From contig JAFDXL010000006.1 of assembly GCA_018267955.1 (NCBI GenBank), positions 106,290 to 170,289 of the forward strand: a DNA stretch of 64,000 nt. The letters are read 5' to 3'. Positions within the stretch are counted from its first letter, which is position 1. Every line of letters starts with the position of its first letter. This document shows, in pieces, positions 17,504-26,242 of this stretch. The position numbers and the translations under genes were made by a program. Source of the DNA: Bacteroidota bacterium (GTDB lineage Bacteria; Bacteroidota; Bacteroidia; Chitinophagales; Chitinophagaceae). Under the pieces are notes generated by a model. That model made no database searches and was not told the origin of the DNA. It was given only the letters and a program-made list of their open reading frames with translations.

Positions 17504-19738
17504 ATGATAGAATACAGCAACAGTGTATCCGCCAAATTAGGCATCCGGGAGCAACAAGTAAAAACAGTACTGGAGCTATTGAACGAAGGCGCTACCATAC
17601 CCTTCATAGCCCGATACCGGAAAGACCGCACAGGTGCATTGGACGAAGTGCAGATACAGGCGATACAGGAAGAAGCTAAATTTCAGAAAGAGTTTACAGA
17701 ACGTAAAGCATTCATAGAAAAAACCATTACGGAACAAGGTAAGATGACAGAAGCACTTACCGAAAAACTAAACAAAGCCACTACCATAGCCGAGCTGGAA
17801 GATATATACCTGCCCTATAAACCAAAACGCAAAACAAAGGCACAGACAGCAAGAGAAAACGGACTGGAACCACTGGCCAATATGCTGTGGGAGCAAGGAA
17901 ATATTGATCCGCTGGCGGAAGCTGCTGCTTTTATTACCGAAACCGTAAAGAGCGCAGAAGATGCCCTGCAGGGAGCAAGAGACATTATTGCCGAAACCGT
18001 GAACGAAGACGCTACTGTACGCGCTAAAATGCGTAAGCTGTTTGAAGACACTGCCACAGTGCAGAGTAAGGTACTTGCAGATAAAGAAACAGAAGGCGCC
18101 AAGTATAAAGACTATTTTGACTTTAGTGAGCCGGTAAGCAAGATACCATCGCACAGGATACTGGCGGTGATGCGCGGTTTTATGGAAGGCATACTACGTA
18201 TGAGCATTGCGCCGGTAGAGGAAGATGCTTTGCAGATCATTGAAAAGATGTTTGTAAAAAGCAGCAATGCTGCAAGCGAACATGTAAAGAAAGCTATTAA
18301 AGACGCATACAGAAGGCTATTGCAACCAAGCCTGGAGAGTGAATTCCGCATGGCGCTGAAAACGAAAGGTGACGAAGAAGCTATCAATGTATTTGCAGAG
18401 AACCTGAGGCAGCTATTGCTAAGCTCTCCGCTGGGAAGCAAACGCATACTTGCCATAGACCCGGGGTATCGCACAGGTTGCAAAATAGTATGCCTGGATG
18501 ATAAAGGCACATTGAAGAAAACGGACCTGATATATATACATGAGCCGGGAAGACTAGCCGACTCTGAACATAAGATACGCACGCTGGTGCAGCAATACCA
18601 GGCGCAAACAATTGCAATAGGCGATGGTACTGCCGGGAGAGAAACAGAACAGTTTATTAAGAAACTGAACCTGGGATTGCCTATATTTCTTGTTAACGAA
18701 GATGGCGCCTCTATATATTCTGCATCAGAAACTGCACGCGAGGAATTCCCTGACCAGGATGTGACTGTGCGTGGTGCAGTAAGCATTGGCCGCAGGCTGA
18801 TGGATCCGCTGGCTGAGCTGGTGAAGATAGATCCTAAGAGTATAGGCGTAGGGCAATACCAGCATGATGTGAACCAGGTGCGCCTGAAAGAACGCCTGGA
18901 CCAGACCGTCATCAGCTGCGTGAATATGGTAGGTGTGAACCTGAACACCGCCAGCAAACACCTGCTGAGCTACGTGAGTGGCATAGGCCCATCCATTGCA
19001 GACAATATAGTTAACTATAGAAATGAAATAGGTGGATTCACAAGCCGTAAGCAATTGCTGAAAGTGCCTCGCCTTGGCAGTAAAGCGTTTGAACAATGTG
19101 CTGGCTTCCTGCGCATCAAAGACGGCGAAAACCCGCTTGACGCCAGCGCTGTACATCCTGAAGCTTATGATGTAGTAGCTAAGATGGCCGCAGATATGGG
19201 GATAGACATAAAGCACCTGATAGGCAATGATGATGCGATCAAAAAGCTGGATACAAAAAAATATATCACAGAAGCAACCGGTGAGCATACCGTCAAGGAT
19301 ATATTAAATGAACTGAAGAAGCCGGGATTGGATCCGCGCAGTGAAGCACAGGCTTTTGAATTTGCAAACATTTACAGCATTGAGGATGTTACGGTAGGCA
19401 TGATCGTTCCCGGGATGGTGACCAACCTTACGCGCTTTGGTGCATTTGTAGATATAGGTGTAAAGCAAGATGGGCTGGTACACGTATCTGAAATATCGCA
19501 CACCTACATTACCGACCCTAACGAAGCATTGAAACTGAATGATAAAGTGATGGTGAAAGTACTGGAAGTAGACCTGCCACGTAAACGCATATCCTTATCC
19601 ATTAAGCAAACAATGGAAGCACCGGTGCGTCAGCAAAAAGGAGGCCAACGCAGGCAAGATACTGCTAAAGAGAAGGACACGAGCAATATGAACATGAACG
19701 ATGCATTGAGTATGCTGAAAAAGAAATTCGGTAAATAA
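17504..19738 (+). CDS. tex: Tex-family RNA-binding transcription accessory protein
   Basis: 744 residues, usual length. The N-terminal helical Tex domain includes [21 protein letters not shown] YqgF/RNase H-like domain starts near residue 312 ([16 protein letters not shown]). Helix-hairpin-helix units lie near residues 480-540 ([20 protein letters not shown]). A C-terminal S1 RNA-binding domain occupies about residues 627-700 ([20 protein letters not shown]). Tex proteins bind nucleic acid and affect transcription and stress tolerance. It is followed six bases later by the DUF3050 gene, so co-transcription is likely. Confidence 0.95.
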   Translation: MIEYSNSVSAKLGIREQQVKTVLELLNEGATIPFIARYRKDRTGALDEVQIQAIQEEAKFQKEFTERKAFIEKTITEQGKMTEALTEKLNKATTIAELEDIYLPYKPKRKTKAQTARENGLEPLANMLWEQGNIDPLAEAAAFITETVKSAEDALQGARDIIAETVNEDATVRAKMRKLFEDTATVQSKVLADKETEGAKYKDYFDFSEPVSKIPSHRILAVMRGFMEGILRMSIAPVEEDALQIIEKMFVKSSNAASEHVKKAIKDAYRRLLQPSLESEFRMALKTKGDEEAINVFAENLRQLLLSSPLGSKRILAIDPGYRTGCKIVCLDDKGTLKKTDLIYIHEPGRLADSEHKIRTLVQQYQAQTIAIGDGTAGRETEQFIKKLNLGLPIFLVNEDGASIYSASETAREEFPDQDVTVRGAVSIGRRLMDPLAELVKIDPKSIGVGQYQHDVNQVRLKERLDQTVISCVNMVGVNLNTASKHLLSYVSGIGPSIADNIVNYRNEIGGFTSRKQLLKVPRLGSKAFEQCAGFLRIKDGENPLDASAVHPEAYDVVAKMAADMGIDIKHLIGNDDAIKKLDTKKYITEATGEHTVKDILNELKKPGLDPRSEAQAFEFANIYSIEDVTVGMIVPGMVTNLTRFGAFVDIGVKQDGLVHVSEISHTYITDPNEALKLNDKVMVKVLEVDLPRKRISLSIKQTMEAPVRQQKGGQRRQDTAKEKDTSNMNMNDALSMLKKKFGK

Positions 19739-19743
19739 CTGCA

Positions 19744-20514
19744 ATGGCAAATAATATAGAAAGCTTTAAGGAACAGATAGCACCGTTGAGGGAGCAGCTT
19801 GTGCATCATCCTCTTTATCCATCCATAAAAACATTGGATAACATTCATGTATTTATGGAACACCATGTGTACGCGGTATGGGATTTTATGAGCTTATTGA
19901 AATCATTGCAGGCAGGCCTTACCTGCACCACTCCACCGTGGCTACCTGTAGGCAATGCAAATACCCGCTACCTGATCAATGAAATTGTTACCGGCGAAGA
20001 AAGCGATGTGGATGAGTTGGGGCGGCGTACCAGCCATTTTGAACTATACCTGGAAGCAATGCGTAATGCCGGTGCTAACACCACCGCTATAGAAGAGTTG
20101 ATATCAGACCTGAGAAAAGGTGCAACAGTTAGTGAGGCGCTTGCCGGTAGTGGTATACCAGATGCTGCAAGATCATTTACCAACAATACATTTAATACCA
20201 TCAGTACCGGTAAAATGCATGTGCAGGCAGCAGTCTTTACCTTTGGGCGCGAAGATCTGATACCTGGCATGTTCTTAAGCCTGGTAACAGAACTAAGTAA
20301 TACATTCCCCGGTAAGCTGGATGTCTTTAAATATTACCTGGAACGTCACATAGAAATAGATGGAGATCACCATTCCCACCTGGCATATGAAATGACTGCT
20401 TCTCTTTGCGGCGATGACAGTGGCAAATGGAATGAATGCCTGGAAGCAGTGAAAGATGCATTGGAAGCACGAATAACTTTATGGGATGCTATTCTGAAAA
20501 ACATACAACAGTAA
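19744..20514 (+). CDS. DUF3050 family protein (heme-oxygenase-like fold)
   Basis: 256 residues. Recognised by family pattern: [35 protein letters not shown], and the late [18 protein letters not shown]. The many conserved His/Glu residues ([13 protein letters not shown]) resemble metal ligands of heme-oxygenase-like diiron proteins. The biochemical function is not established. The six-base gap to tex suggests one transcript, ending at the hairpin just after its stop. Confidence 0.8.
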   Translation: MANNIESFKEQIAPLREQLVHHPLYPSIKTLDNIHVFMEHHVYAVWDFMSLLKSLQAGLTCTTPPWLPVGNANTRYLINEIVTGEESDVDELGRRTSHFELYLEAMRNAGANTTAIEELISDLRKGATVSEALAGSGIPDAARSFTNNTFNTISTGKMHVQAAVFTFGREDLIPGMFLSLVTELSNTFPGKLDVFKYYLERHIEIDGDHHSHLAYEMTASLCGDDSGKWNECLEAVKDALEARITLWDAILKNIQQ

Positions 20515-20541
20515 AAAGGGCGGGTATACCGCCCTTTTTTA
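20513..20541. terminator. Bidirectional intrinsic terminator
   Basis: AAAAAGGGCGG (20513-20523), a 5-base loop and CCGCCCTTTTTT (20529-20540). It serves the DUF3050 gene and the convergent acyltransferase, which ends at 20539. Confidence 0.88.
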
Positions 20542-21702
20542 TAAATAGCTGAGCCACCATTTCTTATGGTTCAGCTTGATATTCATGAACCATCTGCATG
20601 GAATGTATAATATACCAACGGCCGTAAGCCAAAATACATATACAATTGGCAATGAAAAGCCCCAGCCTGGTTTAGGGGCAAACATCATACTGGTATCAGT
20701 AAAATAATACAAGGGTAGCTGCATTATCATTGCAACGACAATTGCCATGCCGTGTATCAGGTATATGTGTAACAAATAATAGAACATGGGCACCCTGCCG
20801 TACACCGTAAATATCCTGGCAGGAGCTCCGGATAATCTTTCGAGCAAAGGCAAAGAAAGTATTGCCGGGCCGATGGTCATTAACAGGTAAAGCAGGGAAG
20901 GCGGGTATTTGGTGCAATTAATAAAAGACAGCACAGTACGCCACCATGCAGGCTGCACCGTCCAGGGACGCATATCGCCATAAGCATTAGTATAACGCAA
21001 CACTATGAAGAGCACAATGGCAGAAGAACCTATTATACGGAACCACCTGTTTCGCTCTGCCTCCGGTTTGCGAAAAAGCCTGCCGAAGCAATAGCCTAAA
21101 GCCATAACCCCTATCCAGGGAACAAGGGGATATATAACCATAAAACGCCCGGCACCTAAAGGCGCATTGCCAAACTCGTGAAAGATATTCCACCAGATGG
21201 CATTGGAACCGAAATCAGTGGCATGTACTGTATCTAAAGTATTGTGCAGCAGCACCATAACCGCACCTATGGACAATATGAGTGGCATGGGAAGAAACAC
21301 CAGCAGCGACAGGAATATCATGCTCCAGCCCAATGCCCAAATAACCTGGACGAATATGGTAGAATAATCGAAATTGAATTGCCATCCCAGCCGCACCACC
21401 GTTAGCTCTAATATGATGAGCCAAATACCACGGGTAAAAAGGAACCATGATGCTTCCTTCGTAGTTTTACCCTTACTTAAGGACAAATACGCACTGACAC
21501 CAGATAGAAACACAAAGATGGGAGCACAGTAATGTGTTATCCACCGGGTAAAAAACATGGGTGTGCTGGATACTGACAGATCTGTCGGATCATTGTAAAA
21601 ATTTGAGAAGAAATCGCGTGTATGGTCTAAGGCCATGATAATCATTATGATACCCCTTAACATATCAATGGAGTTAATACGCTTTATTGTATTATTAACC
21701 AT
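20539..21702 (-). CDS. DUF1624/HGSNAT-like integral membrane acyltransferase
   Basis: 387 residues with about ten hydrophobic segments. The N-terminus RINSIDMLRGIIMIIMALDH and the APIFVFLSGVSAYLSL motif are characteristic of DUF1624 proteins related to heparan-alpha-glucosaminide N-acetyltransferase. In that family the histidine of MALDH is positioned for acyl transfer across the membrane. The acceptor here is unknown and is probably a cell-surface glycan. It stands alone, and its upstream region has two palindromes shared with the divergent gene at 21899. Confidence 0.85.
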   Translation of the reverse strand: MVNNTIKRINSIDMLRGIIMIIMALDHTRDFFSNFYNDPTDLSVSSTPMFFTRWITHYCAPIFVFLSGVSAYLSLSKGKTTKEASWFLFTRGIWLIILELTVVRLGWQFNFDYSTIFVQVIWALGWSMIFLSLLVFLPMPLILSIGAVMVLLHNTLDTVHATDFGSNAIWWNIFHEFGNAPLGAGRFMVIYPLVPWIGVMALGYCFGRLFRKPEAERNRWFRIIGSSAIVLFIVLRYTNAYGDMRPWTVQPAWWRTVLSFINCTKYPPSLLYLLMTIGPAILSLPLLERLSGAPARIFTVYGRVPMFYYLLHIYLIHGMAIVVAMIMQLPLYYFTDTSMMFAPKPGWGFSLPIVYVFWLTAVGILYIPCRWFMNIKLNHKKWWLSYL

Positions 21703-21759
21703 AAGCTTTACGATTTAAAAGTATATTGATACGAGCTGTGTAACCCATGTACCTAACTA

Positions 21760-21779
21760 TATCACAATGAGTTGTGATA
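21760..21779. promoter_or_regulatory. Perfect inverted repeat, candidate operator
   Basis: TATCACAA-TGAG-TTGTGATA, with perfect 8-bp arms and a 4-base centre. It lies 58-77 bases upstream of the acyltransferase start (21702). The half-site pair TCACA/TGTGA recalls Crp/Fnr-type sites in reversed order. The nearby response regulator (22270-23328) has a Crp-type HTH, but a link is inference. Confidence 0.5.
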
Positions 21780-21810
21780 AAATCAAAAATATAAAGTATT
21801 GGCGAAACGA

Positions 21811-21822
21811 TGACTTAAGTCA
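21811..21822. promoter_or_regulatory. 12-bp palindrome, candidate operator
   Basis: TGACTTAAGTCA is fully self-complementary and resembles Fnr/Crp-family half-sites (TGAC-N4-GTCA). It lies 24-35 bases upstream of a TATTTTTG -7 element (21846-21853) for the plus-strand gene, close to the expected -33 position. Confidence 0.45.
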
Positions 21823-21845
21823 CCATTTAAAGAATTGATACTTGA

Positions 21846-21853
21846 TATTTTTG
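21846..21853 (+). promoter_or_regulatory. -7 promoter element of the small helical protein gene
   Basis: TATTTTTG, an exact TAnnTTTG match, 46 bases before ATG 21899. No clear TTTG lies 19-21 bases upstream. Confidence 0.45.
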
Positions 21854-21898
21854 TGAGCTATCGATACTATAAAACATCCCAGCTTGAAAGTAATTTCC

Positions 21899-22273
21899 AT
21901 GACTAACAAAATTGAGCATTTTAAGGGTGAGAATGAATCCTGGCAAAGGACACTTAGTTTCCTTGTGGAGGAAAGCCTGTATTTAAAAAACAGGCTCTCT
22001 GAAATAGCCAAGGCTGATATTTCTCCCGAGATGCTTGATGAACTGGAATACTTTCAAAATACCTTCCTGAATAAAGAGACAGCACTATCTATAATGCAAA
22101 ATGACATCGTGGATCAGCTGGGCCTGCTTACAGAGCCTAAAGCACATGATGGTGAGTTATTCGACCGTATATCTCAGCAGCAGGAAAAGCTTAGAAAAGA
22201 CATGGCAGCGATGCACAAGGAGTTTATCGACATCCGTGTGCAGTTTAATAAGACCATGATAGATAAGCTTTAA
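21899..22273 (+). CDS. Small helical protein of unknown function
   Basis: 124 residues from ATG 21899 (MTNKIEHFKGENESWQRTLS); an in-frame TTG at 21884 is less likely. The whole sequence looks alpha-helical and charged, with heptad-like spacing (EESLYLKNRLSEIAKADISP, then QQQEKLRKDMAAMHKEF), suggesting a coiled-coil dimer. There is no signal peptide and no family I recognise. Its stop overlaps the convergent regulator stop by four bases (22270-22273). Its position beside a two-component pair hints at a signalling or stress role, but that is weak. Confidence 0.7.
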   Translation: MTNKIEHFKGENESWQRTLSFLVEESLYLKNRLSEIAKADISPEMLDELEYFQNTFLNKETALSIMQNDIVDQLGLLTEPKAHDGELFDRISQQQEKLRKDMAAMHKEFIDIRVQFNKTMIDKL

Positions 22274-23328
22274 CCTACCAGGTTTTCCAGTTTTTTTTCA
22301 TCCAGGATAGTAATATCCCCGCCTTTTATATCTATAAGTTTTTCGTCTTTGAAGTCGCTTAACGTGCGTATCAAGGATTCCTTTACCGTGCCTGCAATAC
22401 TGGCGAGGTTTTCGCGGCTCATATCAATAACAAAGGTTTCCGTTTCGCTTCTGCGGTACTTTTTATGGAGCATTACCAGGGCATCTGCTACTCGCTTGCG
22501 CAAAGAGCTGTAGGCAAGGCTTAACAATTTATGCTCCTTATCGGTAACATTATTGGCCAATAGCTGGATGAACTTCTTCATTATCTCGCGATCATTCAAC
22601 ACCAGGTGCTCAAATTTTTGCTTCGGTATCAGCACTATTTCACATTCTTCCATCGCTTCGGCCGTTTCGTTATAGGCAGTGTTTTCCAAAAGTGCTATAT
22701 ACCCAAAGAAATCGCCTTCGTTGTATAGATTAACGATCAGTTCCTTGCCATCCTCATGCGATTTGTAGGCCTTTACCTTTCCCTTTTGTAAATAGTAAAG
22801 ACGTAAAGGATTGCCACCCTCGTGGTATATTACCTGTTTCTTCTTGTATTTGGTTACATCATGTTCCCGTGCCAGGTCCATCATGGCATCTTTGCTGCCA
22901 CTTGCTTCCATCAATGTGTTGAAACCATTGATGCCCGGCTGCAGTTCCAGCTTTAATAGTTCTATCTTCTTAAGCCTGCTTTCTACAGCTGTGAGCAGTT
23001 CTGTGCCTGTAAAAGGTTTGGTTATATAATCATCGGCACCCAGTTCCATGCCCTTTCTCATTTCAGCTCTTTCTGCCTTTGCAGTAAGGAAGATGAAAGG
23101 TATATTTTGCGTAGCCGGATTTTTCTGTAACAGTTGTATCACCCCATATCCATCGAGCACCGGCATCATAATATCGCATATAATTACATCGGGCTTTTCT
23201 TTTTGCGCAATAGCTACCCCATCCTTACCGTCAGCAGCCGTTAATACATTATAGTCCCCAAGTGATAATATCTCTGCCGCGTTCTCTCGTATCTCCTCAT
23301 TGTCTTCGATCAATAAAATTGTTTTCAT
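22270..23328 (-). CDS. Response regulator: receiver + cyclic-nucleotide-binding-like domain + Crp-type HTH
   Basis: 352 residues with three modules. The receiver (1-120) has the acidic pair E8-D9, phospho-acceptor D52 (CDIMMP) and the KPF motif. The cNMP-binding-like domain (about 150-260) contains GGNPLRLYYLQKGKVKAYKS and GDFFGYIALLENTAYNETAE. The Crp-type HTH (about 270-345) contains SRENLASIAGTVKESLIRTL. It would act as a DNA-binding output of the PAS kinase encoded 14 bases upstream. Joining REC directly to a Crp/Fnr-like transcription factor is found in Bacteroidota but is uncommon elsewhere. Candidate target palindromes lie at 21760-21822. Confidence 0.92.
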   Translation of the reverse strand: MKTILLIEDNEEIRENAAEILSLGDYNVLTAADGKDGVAIAQKEKPDVIICDIMMPVLDGYGVIQLLQKNPATQNIPFIFLTAKAERAEMRKGMELGADDYITKPFTGTELLTAVESRLKKIELLKLELQPGINGFNTLMEASGSKDAMMDLAREHDVTKYKKKQVIYHEGGNPLRLYYLQKGKVKAYKSHEDGKELIVNLYNEGDFFGYIALLENTAYNETAEAMEECEIVLIPKQKFEHLVLNDREIMKKFIQLLANNVTDKEHKLLSLAYSSLRKRVADALVMLHKKYRRSETETFVIDMSRENLASIAGTVKESLIRTLSDFKDEKLIDIKGGDITILDEKKLENLVG

Positions 23329-23342
23329 ACTAAATAAAAGTG

Positions 23343-24803
23343 CTAAATGGATTTGTAAAAACGAACAATAAACTCTGTGCCGTTGCCCGGTTCGCTAATG
23401 CAGTCGATAATGCCCTTCTGCAATTCTACGTATTTAGAAACGATATGCAAACCTAAGCCGGTGCCTTGTATGTTCCCTACATTGCTACCCCGGTAAAAGC
23501 GTTCAAATAAATGTTTTTTATCTTCTTCAAAAATACCTATCCCGTTATCCTTCACGGATAGGGTCATCTTATCTTTATCAATATCGGTGTTTATATAAAT
23601 AGACGCATTCTCAGGAGAGAATTTGATTGCATTTGAAAGCAGGTTGATGACGATATGCTTGTATAATGCAAGATCAAGATAAAAGTCGTTATCGCCGGTG
23701 TGATTATAAAATATGCGCTGGCCTTTTTTTAATATCGTATTGATCTCGCCCACAACAGTTTTTGTCTGGAGCTTAACATCTATACTGCTAAAGCGTACGT
23801 GTATCTTCCCTTCTTCAAGACGGCCAACCGAGAGAAAATCATTCAAGATATCTGTAAGCGTGGTAACGGAAGAAACAATACGATGCAGATGTTTTTCCCT
23901 TTTGGGCTGATCTTCCGTTTTGCCATACTTGGCAGCTAAATAGGCAGAAGATAGTATGGTGCTTAGCGGCGTGCGAAACTCGTGAGAAGCTATGGAGATA
24001 AACTTGGTTTTCATCTGCCCCAGTTCCTTTTCATTTTCCAGGGCTTTAAACAAAGCCATTTCGTTTTGTTTCCGCTCGTTGATATCCTTGTGAGTACCAA
24101 TAAGGCGTTCAGGTTTTCCATCAGGCGTCCAGGACATCACCACTCCCCTGCTCAATACCCATTTATAGGAACCATCGCTGCATTTATACCGAAACTCAAC
24201 CTGGTAAATGGGCTTTTCGCCATTGATATAGGCCTCGAAAGCACGCGCAGTGAGCGGCTGATCATCCGGATGTATGAGCTTAGACCAATCCATACCATCT
24301 GACATTTCCCCGATATTATAACCGAATATTTCGTGCCATTTATCAGAGAAAAACATTTTGCCGGTTACGAGGTTGAAATCATACATGCCATCACCGGCAG
24401 CATCCAGTGCCATTTTCCATTTATCTTCCGTAGCACCGGGCCCATACCTCACACCCAGGTTATCGGATATAAGGTATGCTTTATCCGCGTCCTCATGCAA
24501 AGGCACAATGCGCACTACATACCTGGTATTGCCCTTGTCTTCCCTTCTGAAGTATTCGAAGTATTTATCCTGCCTGTTATCTATACATTCCGTTATCAAC
24601 GAGGAGATAGTATCCAGATCGGGCCCACCGCCCAATTGATGGATGTAACGGCCCTTGAACAAACGAGCCCGCTCCGCTTCTACATATGTATCCCTCACCC
24701 AAACATCTGATACGTAGGCGTCGCGATTAACCTCCAGCACTGTATCACCAAAGTGAAAAAGGATAGTTATTAGTTTCGGAACATTGGCCGTTGACGTGCT
24801 CAT
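23343..24803 (-). CDS. PAS-domain sensor histidine kinase
   Basis: 486 residues and no transmembrane segment, so it is a cytosolic sensor. A first PAS-like fold occupies about residues 1-125. A PAS3-type domain with PAC motif covers about 130-245 (AALDAAGDGMYDF-like start, FGYNIGEMSDG, and GTHKDINERKQNE). The HisKA phosphorylation motif ASHEFRTPLS puts the histidine at H274. The HATPase has NLLSNAIKFS, DNGIGI and GTGLGLHIV. It forms a pair with the downstream REC-Crp regulator (14-bp gap). The signal is unknown; PAS3 folds often sense redox, light or small ligands. Confidence 0.93.
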   Translation of the reverse strand: MSTSTANVPKLITILFHFGDTVLEVNRDAYVSDVWVRDTYVEAERARLFKGRYIHQLGGGPDLDTISSLITECIDNRQDKYFEYFRREDKGNTRYVVRIVPLHEDADKAYLISDNLGVRYGPGATEDKWKMALDAAGDGMYDFNLVTGKMFFSDKWHEIFGYNIGEMSDGMDWSKLIHPDDQPLTARAFEAYINGEKPIYQVEFRYKCSDGSYKWVLSRGVVMSWTPDGKPERLIGTHKDINERKQNEMALFKALENEKELGQMKTKFISIASHEFRTPLSTILSSAYLAAKYGKTEDQPKREKHLHRIVSSVTTLTDILNDFLSVGRLEEGKIHVRFSSIDVKLQTKTVVGEINTILKKGQRIFYNHTGDNDFYLDLALYKHIVINLLSNAIKFSPENASIYINTDIDKDKMTLSVKDNGIGIFEEDKKHLFERFYRGSNVGNIQGTGLGLHIVSKYVELQKGIIDCISEPGNGTEFIVRFYKSI

Positions 24804-24811
24804 TAAGCGGT

Positions 24812-25246
24812 TTATTTTTCTATCATATTCTTTAGTCCGTCAAGTATCATTTGCCAGTTGGTTTTCATATGCTCCAGGCTGTCAAGAGATTCTATTTTAT
24901 CCTGCGTGATGGTAACAACGGTTGTATCGGTGTTAGCACCCGGTCCTAAAGTATAGATGACATTTACATAATTTTCCGGTACATCCGGCTTACCACTCAG
25001 CGGACTATAATGTGTAGTATGTAATTTCTTTTCGGGTATGATGTCTATAATCGTCCCTTTATCCTTATACTCTTTACCCTTCCAGATGCCGGAATAGGAA
25101 ATGGAGCTTCCTTTTTCCCAGTCAGTCTCTATCTCCGTATCGAACATGTATTTTTTTACCTCAGCAGCATCCGTGAGTGCATGCCAGATGCGTGCGGGAG
25201 TAGCATTGATAGTAACACTAACAGTGGCAATATATTGGTCGTTCAT
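24812..25246 (-). CDS. SRPBCC/AHSA1-like protein
   Basis: 144 residues from ATG 25246 (MNDQYIATVSVTINATPARI); an in-frame TTG at 25261 is the alternative. The pattern VTINATPARIWHALTDAAEV, a central GKEYKDKGTIIDIIPEKKL and the C-terminal helix MKTNWQMILDGLKNMIEK identify the activator-of-Hsp90-ATPase-homologue branch of the START-like superfamily. Such proteins bind hydrophobic ligands in a helix-grip fold, and their bacterial role is usually undefined. It lies eight bases upstream of the histidine kinase on the same strand, so it may be co-transcribed with it. Confidence 0.85.
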   Translation of the reverse strand: MNDQYIATVSVTINATPARIWHALTDAAEVKKYMFDTEIETDWEKGSSISYSGIWKGKEYKDKGTIIDIIPEKKLHTTHYSPLSGKPDVPENYVNVIYTLGPGANTDTTVVTITQDKIESLDSLEHMKTNWQMILDGLKNMIEK

Positions 25247-25315
25247 GGTATATAATTGCAACTAAAGATAAGAAATGTTTTGCGGTGATATAACTTCGCT
25301 GTAATAAGTAAAAAG

Positions 25316-25678
25316 ATGACCCCGAACGGCAATATACATATCGCGGAAAACTGGTTTGCCGCTTTTAATAAGCATGACCTTGACGCGCTGCTGCAGCTTT
25401 ACAGTGATAATGCTGCACATTACAGCCCTAAATTAAAAGTACGCCAACCCGAAACGAACGGGCTGATAAAAGGAAAAGAAGCCTTACGTGATTGGTGGCA
25501 GGATGCATTTGACAGGTTGCCGGGGCTACATTACCAGGTAAACAGCCTTACCGCCAATACTGAGCGGGTATTTATGGAATATACCCGGCAGGTACCCGGA
25601 GAAGAAGATATGACTATAGCAGAAGTACTGGAAATAAAAGACGGACTAATACAGTTCTCGCGCGTGTATCATGGATAA
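25316..25678 (+). CDS. SnoaL/NTF2-like protein
   Basis: 120 residues. WFAAFNKHDLDALLQLYSDN at the N-terminus and the LRDWWQDAFDRLPGLHYQV segment mark a SnoaL-like polyketide-cyclase-type NTF2 fold. This is a cone-shaped barrel used for small-molecule binding or isomerisation. No catalytic assignment is possible. It is divergent from the SRPBCC gene (69-bp gap) and convergent with the Asn-rich protein. Confidence 0.82.
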   Translation: MTPNGNIHIAENWFAAFNKHDLDALLQLYSDNAAHYSPKLKVRQPETNGLIKGKEALRDWWQDAFDRLPGLHYQVNSLTANTERVFMEYTRQVPGEEDMTIAEVLEIKDGLIQFSRVYHG

Positions 25679-25695
25679 ATATTCATTATGTCGCA

Positions 25696-26112
25696 TTAGC
25701 GCGAATTGTTGCCCGGAGCATTAAGCGTATTGCTGCTGGTACCGTTATTGTCATTCCAGCCATTGTTGGGTAGGCTATTGAGATTCATATTGCTGTTCCC
25801 CGCACCGTTAACACTATTATTTAAGGTATTATTAGCTGGCGTATTACTAGTGGGCATATTTTGCTGCAGCGACTGGTTGATAGCATTGGATGGACGAGCT
25901 GTAGGCGATGGCGGATTCACGGATACTCCCGGATTAATGCTGTTATCAACATTTGCATTATTTACGGGTGGCGTATTGTTGAACTGGCCGGTGTTCACAT
26001 TACTGTTTAACAACGGCTGCCCGGGAGATGTGGTTTGTACCGGCTGATTAAGTTGCGCATGAACGCCCAAAGTCATCGTCATCATAGCCAGGATAAGCAT
26101 TATCTGTTTCAT
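25696..26112 (-). CDS. Secreted Asn/Pro/Ser-rich low-complexity protein
   Basis: 138 residues. A signal peptide (MKQIMLILAMMTMTLGVHAQ) is followed by a body made almost wholly of Asn, Pro, Ser, Thr and Gly (NTPPVNNANVDNSINPGVSV, NGAGNSNMNLNSLPNNGWND). There are no cysteines and no sorting domain. It is probably an intrinsically disordered periplasmic or secreted protein. It is not recognised as a named family. Confidence 0.65.
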   Translation of the reverse strand: MKQIMLILAMMTMTLGVHAQLNQPVQTTSPGQPLLNSNVNTGQFNNTPPVNNANVDNSINPGVSVNPPSPTARPSNAINQSLQQNMPTSNTPANNTLNNSVNGAGNSNMNLNSLPNNGWNDNNGTSSNTLNAPGNNSR

Positions 26113-26151
26113 ACCGGCATTAATGAAAAGGATATGCCACAGGATGTTAAA

Positions 26152-26178
26152 TATAAAGGGGGATAAACATCCCCCTTC
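26152..26178 (-). terminator. Weak hairpin between two minus-strand genes
   Basis: Stem AAGGGGGAT / ATCCCCCTT around a 4-base loop, followed on the minus strand by TATATTT rather than a solid T-run. It lies about 65 bases beyond the stop of the 1192-residue T9SS gene and could be its terminator. Confidence 0.5.
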
Positions 26179-26242
26179 TGTGTGCTATAATGTTGGCAAA
26201 TTTCAGACATCATTAAATTAGGCCAACGACAATCGAAAATTT

